DNA of 64,000 nucleotides. Source: an uncultured Clostridia bacterium (GTDB lineage Bacteria > Bacillota > Clostridia > Oscillospirales > Acutalibacteraceae). Positions within the stretch are counted from its first letter, which is position 1, and each line of letters begins with the position of its first letter. Position numbers and translations under genes: made by a program. The stretch spans positions 55,073 through 119,072 of the forward strand of contig CALEHY010000011.1 in NCBI GenBank assembly GCA_937876375.1. Direction: 5' to 3'. Under the pieces are notes generated by a model. The model ran no database searches and was not told the DNA's origin. It was given only the letters and a program-made list of their open reading frames with translations. Below are positions 59,065-64,000 of this stretch, piece by piece.

Positions 59065-60508
59065 TTCCTTGCATGAGGAATGTGGAGTTTTTGGTATATT
59101 CGAGCCTAGGACAACCAATGTCGCTGGCTCGGTATATCTGGCACTGTTTGCATTGCAGCACAGAGGACAGGAGTCGTGTGGTATCGCTGTAAATGATGAT
59201 GGTGTGTTCACTCATCACAAGGGTGATGGACTAGTGCCAGATGTGTTCACCAGGGACAAGCTAGATGGTCTAGGTATGGGCAATATGGCTATCGGTCATG
59301 TGCGATATTCCACCACTGGTGGCAAGAATATCAACAATATTCAGCCACTTGTTATTAGACATATCAAGGGTAATTTGGCACTTGCACACAATGGCAATTT
59401 GGTCAATGCTCCCGATATTCGCAAGACCTTTGAGCTAAATGGTGGTATATTTCATGGCACTAGCGATACAGAGTCCATCGCTTATGCTATCGTGTCTAAC
59501 AGATTGTATTCTAGTAGTACAGAAGAAGCGATAGAGAAGACTATGGCTCATCTGCAGGGTGCATATTCTTGTATCGTGATGACAGCTACAAAGATGATTG
59601 CATTTCGTGACCCTTATGGATTTAGACCACTTTGTATCGGCAAAACTCGTGATGGTGCATACTGTGTTAGTAGCGAAAGCTGTGCTCTCGATACAGTTGG
59701 TGCAGAGCTGATTAGGGATATTATGCCTGGTGAGATAGTGACTATCGATTTGGATGGTGTGCATTCTAACAAGAATAATTGCAAGCAAAAGGGTAGCTTG
59801 TGCGTTTTTGAGCATATATATTTTGCTAGACCAGATAGCGTTATTGATGGCGCATCGGTTGAGCATTCTCGTATGAGGGCTGGTGCATTTCTTGCAAATG
59901 AGAGCCCAGTTGATGCCGATATTGTTATCGGTGTGCCGGACAGTGGACTGGACGCTGCACTTGGCTATGCTAATGAGAGTGGCATACCTTATGGTATTGG
60001 ATTTATTAAGAACAGATATATTGGCAGAAGCTTTATTCAGCCTAGCCAAAATCAGCGTGAGGATGCTGTTAAAATAAAGCTGAATGTTATTAAAGAGAAT
60101 ATCGCCGGCAAGCGTGTTATTATGATTGATGACTCTATCGTGCGTGGCACTACCTGTGCTCGTATTGTTCAGCTCCTGCGTGATGCTGGTGCTGTTGAGG
60201 TGCATATGCGTGTGTCGTCTCCACCATTCAAATATCCTTGCTATTTTGGCACAGACGTCGATAGCTCTGACAATTTGATTGCTTGCAAATACAACACTGT
60301 TGACGAGATTGCAAAGGTGATAGGCGTAGACAGTCTTGCATATCTGTCGGTTGATGCAACACATAAGCTAGCAGAAAAATCAAGCGTTGGATTCTGTGAT
60401 GGATGCTTCACTGGTAATTATCCTATTCCAGTACCTGAAGAACAGCCAAAGGACAAATTTGAGGAGAAGATGAATATGTTCTCGTCGTATTATCAGGTGC
60501 TAGACTAA
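59036..60508 (+). CDS. purF: Amidophosphoribosyltransferase
   Basis: About 490 residues; first step of purine synthesis, taking nitrogen from glutamine to PRPP. A short propeptide precedes the catalytic Cys in EECGVFGIF. LQHRGQESCGIAV marks the glutaminase domain, and VIMIDDSIVRGTTCARI the PRPP site. FCDGCFTGNYP near the end gives the Fe-S ligands of the B. subtilis-type enzyme. The start lies inside the end of amtB-PII (29-base overlap with ATG 59036; ATG 59033 or 59054 are also possible), so translation is coupled. It is far from the other pur genes of this window. Confidence 0.94.
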   Translation: MHYKEKMTFNSLHEECGVFGIFEPRTTNVAGSVYLALFALQHRGQESCGIAVNDDGVFTHHKGDGLVPDVFTRDKLDGLGMGNMAIGHVRYSTTGGKNINNIQPLVIRHIKGNLALAHNGNLVNAPDIRKTFELNGGIFHGTSDTESIAYAIVSNRLYSSSTEEAIEKTMAHLQGAYSCIVMTATKMIAFRDPYGFRPLCIGKTRDGAYCVSSESCALDTVGAELIRDIMPGEIVTIDLDGVHSNKNNCKQKGSLCVFEHIYFARPDSVIDGASVEHSRMRAGAFLANESPVDADIVIGVPDSGLDAALGYANESGIPYGIGFIKNRYIGRSFIQPSQNQREDAVKIKLNVIKENIAGKRVIMIDDSIVRGTTCARIVQLLRDAGAVEVHMRVSSPPFKYPCYFGTDVDSSDNLIACKYNTVDEIAKVIGVDSLAYLSVDATHKLAEKSSVGFCDGCFTGNYPIPVPEEQPKDKFEEKMNMFSSYYQVLD

Positions 60509-60570
60509 TATCATTAAACTTATTATAAAAGGAGCTGTCGCATTTTATATGCGACTGGGGGATTATAAAA

Positions 60571-60656
60571 ATTGAAAATGTAAAATGTAGAATGTAAAAT
60601 TAAGGGTGGCGTAGCCACACCAATTATTATCAATTTTCAATTCTTAATTATAAATT
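60571..60656. repeat. AT-rich repeat with GGGTGG/CCACACC core, copy 1
   Basis: ATTGAAAATG...CAATTTTCAAT flanks, with central hairpin GGGTGGC-GTA-GCCACACC (60604-60621). A relative lies at 63900-63960. Confidence 0.7.
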
Positions 60657-60690
60657 AAAAGAGAATCACCCTTGGGGTGATTCTCTTTTT
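60657..60690 (+). terminator. Terminator downstream of purF
   Basis: GAGAATCACC (60661-60670) pairs with GGTGATTCTC (60676-60685), extended by A/T pairs, then a T-run. Confidence 0.9.
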
Positions 60691-60707
60691 GGCGCAGTGG
60701 GTGGGAT
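60686..60707 (-). repeat. Truncated copy of the tRNA-Ser 3' end
   Basis: The 22 bases TTTTTGGCGCAGTGGGTGGGAT match 60846-60867, i.e. the acceptor stem and start of the T arm of the tRNA-Ser gene. The rest of the tRNA is absent; the following 100 bases are unrelated. Confidence 0.75.
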
Positions 60708-60810
60708 ATGCTCGGCTCACTTCTGCGTTCGCCGACACGCCCACGCCTAAAAACAGTCCACTGGACTGTTTTTTTAACGGCTTTTCAAATCCCACTCTCT
60801 TGATAATACT

Positions 60811-60844
60811 TAAAAAACAAAAAAACTATCAAAAGATAGTTTTT
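60811..60844 (-). terminator. Terminator of the tRNA-Ser transcript
   Basis: ACTATC (60825-60830) and GATAGT (60835-60840) form a stem with A/T extensions. On the minus strand it is followed by a T-run (A-rich on the plus strand, 60812-60824). Confidence 0.8.
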
Positions 60845-60850
60845 GTTTTT

Positions 60851-60941
60851 TGGCGCAGTGGGTGGGATTTGAACCCACGGGCACACGAGATGCACGATGG
60901 ATTTCGAGTCCATGCCGTTATGACCACTTCGGTACCACTGC
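60851..60941 (-). tRNA. tRNA-Ser (anticodon CGA)
   Basis: Read on the minus strand: acceptor GCAGTGG (60941-60935) pairs with CCACTGC (60861-60855). The anticodon arm is ATGGA-CTCGAAA-TCCAT, with CGA at the anticodon, decoding UCG. A long variable arm (GCATCTCGTGTGC) is typical of serine tRNAs, the T arm is GTGGG-TTCAAAT-CCCAC, and CCA (60853-60851) is encoded. Confidence 0.95.
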
Positions 60942-61037
60942 ATATTTTTTATTTTACGGTGATAATTCTAGCATTTTAGTTTGTATTTGTCAATTAGTTG
61001 TGATATTATAGGAATAACAAATTTTAGGAGAGCTAAT

Positions 61038-61643
61038 ATGATTGCGATTATTGATTATGGTGCTGGAAATTTGCAGAGCGTTAAGAAGGCTCTTGATTTT
61101 CTAGGCTATGATAGTGAGATTACACTCGATAGGGATAAGATAAGGTCTGCTAGCCATGTTATTCTGCCTGGTGTTGGCTCATTTGCTGATGCTATGGCGT
61201 CTATCAAGGATAGAAATCTTGAGAATATCATCAAGGAGGCAGCAAATGGGGACAAACCATTTCTTGGCATTTGCCTTGGCTTACAGCTACTGTTTGAGAG
61301 CAGTGAAGAGAGCCCAAATGTCGATGGCCTTGGTGTATTCAAGGGCAAGATTGTCACCATTCCTCGTGATAACGGGCTAAAGGTGCCACATATCGGATGG
61401 AACAGCGTCACCCAGCATAATGATGCTACTCTGTTTGATGGTATCAAGGATGACAGCTACTTTTATTTCGTGCACAGCTACTATCTAAATGGCGCTGATG
61501 AGGATATTCTTGCTGGTACGACCAGCTATGGTGTTGATATCCAGTGTGCTATCCAGTGTGGCAAGGTATGTGCCACCCAGTTCCACCCAGAGAAGAGTGG
61601 CGAGGCTGGTCTAGCACTGCTAAAGAATTTTGTTAATATGTGA
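61038..61643 (+). CDS. hisH: Imidazole glycerol phosphate synthase, glutaminase subunit
   Basis: 201 residues. DYGAGNLQSV at the N terminus, GICLGLQLLFE with nucleophile Cys (~81), and QFHPEKSG with the His-Glu pair (~180) define HisH. It supplies ammonia from glutamine to HisF. ATG 61038 is preceded by AGGAG; the upstream frame has no such site. It is followed by hisF after 15 bases. No other his genes lie in the window. Confidence 0.95.
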   Translation: MIAIIDYGAGNLQSVKKALDFLGYDSEITLDRDKIRSASHVILPGVGSFADAMASIKDRNLENIIKEAANGDKPFLGICLGLQLLFESSEESPNVDGLGVFKGKIVTIPRDNGLKVPHIGWNSVTQHNDATLFDGIKDDSYFYFVHSYYLNGADEDILAGTTSYGVDIQCAIQCGKVCATQFHPEKSGEAGLALLKNFVNM

Positions 61644-61658
61644 TAAGGAGGAACGACT

Positions 61659-62417
61659 ATGTACGCAAAGAGAATTATACCATGTCTCGACGTCAAAAAT
61701 GGTCGAGTTGTAAAGGGCGTTTCCTTCGTTGATTTAAGGGATGCTGGTGACCCAGTAGAATGTGCTGCTGCGTATGACAAGCAGGGTGCTGATGAGCTAG
61801 TGCTACTGGATATTACAGCCACTCATGAGGGCAGATCAACAATGATTGATATTGTCACAAGAGTTGCAAATACTGTATTTATACCATTCACTGTTGGTGG
61901 TGGAATCAAGAGCGTTGATGATTTTAAGGAACTACTACGAGCTGGTGCAGACAAGATTTCAGTCAATTCTGCTGCTGTTCGCAATCCACAGCTTATTAAC
62001 GACGCTGCATACAAATTCGGCTCACAATGTGTGGTCGTTGCTATTGATGCAAAGCGTAGGGAAACTGGTGGATGGGAGGTCTACCTCAACGGTGGTCGTA
62101 TTCCTACTGGTATCGACGCTGTAGAGTGGGCTGTTGAGGCAGAGCAGAGAGGCGCTGGCGAAATACTGCTCACCTCTATGGACCAGGACGGTCAAAAGAC
62201 TGGATATGATATCGAGCTGACTAGAGCGATTAGCGACAGAGTTGGTATTCCAGTCATCGCATCTGGTGGTGCTGGCAAGGCAGAACATTTTTATGATGCG
62301 TTTGTTGATGGCAAGGCTGATGCTGTACTAGCAGCTAGCTTGTTCCATTTTAATGAGCTGCCTGTTCCAGAACTAAAGAAATATTTGGATGCAAAGGGTG
62401 TATCCGTTAGATTGTAA
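61659..62417 (+). CDS. hisF: Imidazole glycerol phosphate synthase, cyclase subunit
   Basis: 252 residues, TIM barrel. KRIIPCLDVKNGRVVKGV holds the catalytic Asp (~11), GADKISVNSAAV the phosphate site and LTSMDQDGQKTGYD the second catalytic Asp (~130). With HisH it forms IGP and AICAR, linking histidine with purine synthesis. AAGGAGG precedes the start. Confidence 0.96.
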   Translation: MYAKRIIPCLDVKNGRVVKGVSFVDLRDAGDPVECAAAYDKQGADELVLLDITATHEGRSTMIDIVTRVANTVFIPFTVGGGIKSVDDFKELLRAGADKISVNSAAVRNPQLINDAAYKFGSQCVVVAIDAKRRETGGWEVYLNGGRIPTGIDAVEWAVEAEQRGAGEILLTSMDQDGQKTGYDIELTRAISDRVGIPVIASGGAGKAEHFYDAFVDGKADAVLAASLFHFNELPVPELKKYLDAKGVSVRL

Positions 62418-62429
62418 GAAGATGAAACA

Positions 62430-63809
62430 ATGAACGAAAAGGAACAAAAAAGAGCATCGCTACAGTACAAAAAGATGACCGAAACACCAGTAAACAGGCT
62501 GATTGTGTCATTGGCGATACCAACAGTTATCAGTATGTTGATAACCACTGTGTACAATGTTACTGACACATATTTTGTATCAAAAATCAGTGTGTCAGCC
62601 TCTGGTGCTACTGGTATCATCTTTTCGCTGATGGGTGTTATTCAAGCATTTGGCTTTATGTATGGTCAGGGTGCTGGTAGCCTAGTGTCTAGGCGACTTG
62701 GTGCAAAGGATATCGATGAGGCAAGACGATATTGCTCCACAGCATTTTTCTTTGCGCTTGGTACTGGATTGTTGATTATGGGTCTTGGTCTTGTGTTCTT
62801 GTCACCACTGATGAGATTGCTTGGCTCGACCGATACTATCCTACCTTATGCTAGGATTTATGGCACATATATCCTCATCAGTGCTCCGGCTATGATAACC
62901 TCGTGTGTTATGAATAATATTCTGCGATATGAGGGCATGGCAAGGATGGCTATGATAGGTCTTGCCACTGGTGGAGTGTTGAATATTGTGCTAGACCCAC
63001 TGTTGATTTTTGTGTTCAAGCTTGATATCGCTGGTGCTGGTATTGCAACAGCAGTGTCGCAGTATATCAGCACGATACTATTGCTTAGCGTATTTTTACT
63101 AAAGAAATGTCAGACTAGAATATCACTAAAATATGTCTGCTTTAAGCCAAAATTCGTGTGGGAGATTATCTCCACTGGCACACCTGCGCTTGCTAGACAA
63201 GGACTTAACAGTGTGTCAGTAATGGTGCTAAATATTGTTGCAAAGCCTTATGGCGACGCTTGTATCGCTGCTATGAGCGTTGTTGCGAAAATATCGATGA
63301 TGATATTCAGCGTCTGTGTTGGTATCGGCCAAGGCTTTCAGCCGGTTGCTGGATTTAACTATGGCTCAAAGCTGTACGAAAGAGTACGCCAGGGTGTAAA
63401 ATTTCTATGGAGATTTGGCACTTTAATTGTGTCGTTGATGGCGATAGTAGTGTTTATATTTGCTCCACAGCTTGTTGCTATGTTTCGTGATGAGGCTGAG
63501 GTCGTGTCTATTGGCTCTATGGCACTTCGTGTGCAATGTGTGGCACAATTCTTTGCTCCAACCGTAATGACAGCAAATATGACCTTCCAGAGCATAGGAA
63601 AGGCTGGTAAGGCGTTCTTCATATCATGCTGTCAAAATGGATTGTTCTTTATTCCATTACTACTGATATTGTCAAGGTTTGTTGGTGTCACTGGTATCGA
63701 GATAGCACAGCCTATTGGCTATGTGCTATCAGCATTTGTATCAGCACCAATGCTCCTACAATTCCTAAAGCAATTAAAACATGATGCACCATTAATAAGG
63801 AATATATAA
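62430..63809 (+). CDS. MATE family efflux transporter
   Basis: 459 residues with twelve hydrophobic segments in two similar halves. TVYNVTDTYFVSKI at the start and AIGVNQ-like YGQGAGSLVSRRLG (~77-90) are MATE features. The second half has IGQGFQPVAGFNYGSK. It probably exports drugs or metabolites with Na+ or H+; substrate unknown. No strong ribosome binding site is evident (AAGAAG), and it lies 12 bases after hisF, so it is likely cotranscribed. Confidence 0.9.
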   Translation: MNEKEQKRASLQYKKMTETPVNRLIVSLAIPTVISMLITTVYNVTDTYFVSKISVSASGATGIIFSLMGVIQAFGFMYGQGAGSLVSRRLGAKDIDEARRYCSTAFFFALGTGLLIMGLGLVFLSPLMRLLGSTDTILPYARIYGTYILISAPAMITSCVMNNILRYEGMARMAMIGLATGGVLNIVLDPLLIFVFKLDIAGAGIATAVSQYISTILLLSVFLLKKCQTRISLKYVCFKPKFVWEIISTGTPALARQGLNSVSVMVLNIVAKPYGDACIAAMSVVAKISMMIFSVCVGIGQGFQPVAGFNYGSKLYERVRQGVKFLWRFGTLIVSLMAIVVFIFAPQLVAMFRDEAEVVSIGSMALRVQCVAQFFAPTVMTANMTFQSIGKAGKAFFISCCQNGLFFIPLLLILSRFVGVTGIEIAQPIGYVLSAFVSAPMLLQFLKQLKHDAPLIRNI

Positions 63810-63819
63810 ATAAAAACTG

Positions 63820-63865
63820 AAAAAGCCAACAGCAGAAAACTTATATCTGCTGTTGGCTCTTTTTG
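63820..63865 (+). terminator. Terminator after the MATE gene
   Basis: AGCCAACAGCAGA pairs with TCTGCTGTTGGCT, preceded by an A-run and followed by a T-run. Confidence 0.92.
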
Positions 63866-63899
63866 ATGTACATATCTAAAATATCGCGACAACATTTTA

Positions 63900-63960
63900 A
63901 TTGAGAATTGAGAATTTAAAATTGAGAATTTCGGGTGGACTTTGTCCACACCTATTATAT
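63900..63960. repeat. AT-rich repeat with GGGTGG/CCACACC core, copy 2
   Basis: ATTGAGAATTGAGAATTTAA flank and central hairpin GGGTGGAC-TTT-GTCCACACC (63933-63952), similar in layout to 60571-60656. Confidence 0.7.
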
Positions 63961-63963
63961 TGA

Positions 63964-63990
63964 CGGGAAGATGATATCTTCCCCTACGAT
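63964..63990. repeat. TGTAGGGG-type repeat, right-arm fragment
   Basis: CGGGAAGATGATATCTTCCCCTACGA: the inverted end (CCCCTAC) and hairpin layout match the right arm of the 53285-53367 element. Confidence 0.6.
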
Positions 63991-64000
63991 TGTCCTAATA

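Noticed and set aside
59435..60364. 309-codon open frame opposite purF
   Set aside because: Shadow of the purF coding frame; composition is Ile/Cys/Asn/His-rich with no protein-like domain and no ribosome binding site.
60691..60790. Second tRNA gene
   Set aside because: Only the 3' acceptor and part of the T arm are present; no anticodon or D arm can be drawn.

Overview
The window looks like a chromosomal segment from a low-G+C anaerobic Clostridia member, probably Oscillospiraceae/Ruminococcaceae of a gut type. The evidence is an uninterrupted Firmicutes-order S10-spc-alpha ribosomal operon, a type-Z zinc S14, promoters of TTGACA-17-TATAAT form, strong AGGAGG ribosome binding sites, an iol catabolic set, BspA-like and transglutaminase-like surface proteins, and short foldback repeats between genes. 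No species can be named from sequence alone. Apart from small repeats and a truncated tRNA copy there is no sign of phage, transposon or CRISPR, so this is mostly core genome.

Layout. 1-3050: end of a Zn/Cd-type P-type ATPase, then a minus-strand pair (AI-2E-family permease and sialidase-like lipoprotein). 3160-6340: ACT regulator, homoserine dehydrogenase and aspartate kinase, i.e. entry to Thr/Met/Lys synthesis. 6360-8945: greA and a lysyl-tRNA synthetase carrying an unusual N-terminal YegP-like (DUF1508) double domain. 8987-12965: ilvD followed by two unknown membrane proteins and a TagH/Wzt-like ATPase without a permease. 13778-29487: one long ribosomal operon (rpsJ to rplQ, with secY, adk, map, infA and rpoA) behind a roughly 300-nt structured leader. 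29490-31432: BspA-like leucine-rich repeat protein. 31503-35830: purE-purM-purN-purO-like-purD. 35864-39006: HlyD-type adaptor and MacB/FtsX-type permease without an ATPase. 39023-41785: GH36-like glycosidase and a signal peptidase with a zinc ribbon. 41853-45776: iolG-iolD-iolE behind a cluster of palindromes. 45789-47133: infC (non-canonical ATC start)-rpmI-rplT with an attenuator-like leader. 47136-49250: two minus-strand unknowns. 49298-53237: trmN6-rsmI-radical SAM gene, mscL and an alpha/beta hydrolase. 53532-56888: very large transglutaminase-like surface protein. 57106-60690: AmtB fused to a PII domain, translationally overlapping purF. 60851-60941: tRNA-Ser(CGA), minus strand. 61038-63865: hisH-hisF and a MATE transporter.

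How it works together. The purine genes lie in two transcription units (purE-M-N-O-D, and purF coupled to ammonium uptake). IMP closure appears to use a PurO-type cyclohydrolase in the place where purH usually lies. Nitrogen appears in one unit as an ammonium channel, its own fused PII sensor and a glutamine-consuming amidotransferase, behind a leader with two terminator-like hairpins. The most unusual items are the LysRS-YegP fusion, the AmtB-PII fusion with its leader, the S10 operon leader with competing pairings, the sortase-like protein that seems to lack catalytic residues, and a foldback-plus-terminator repeat module found after both lysC and lysS.
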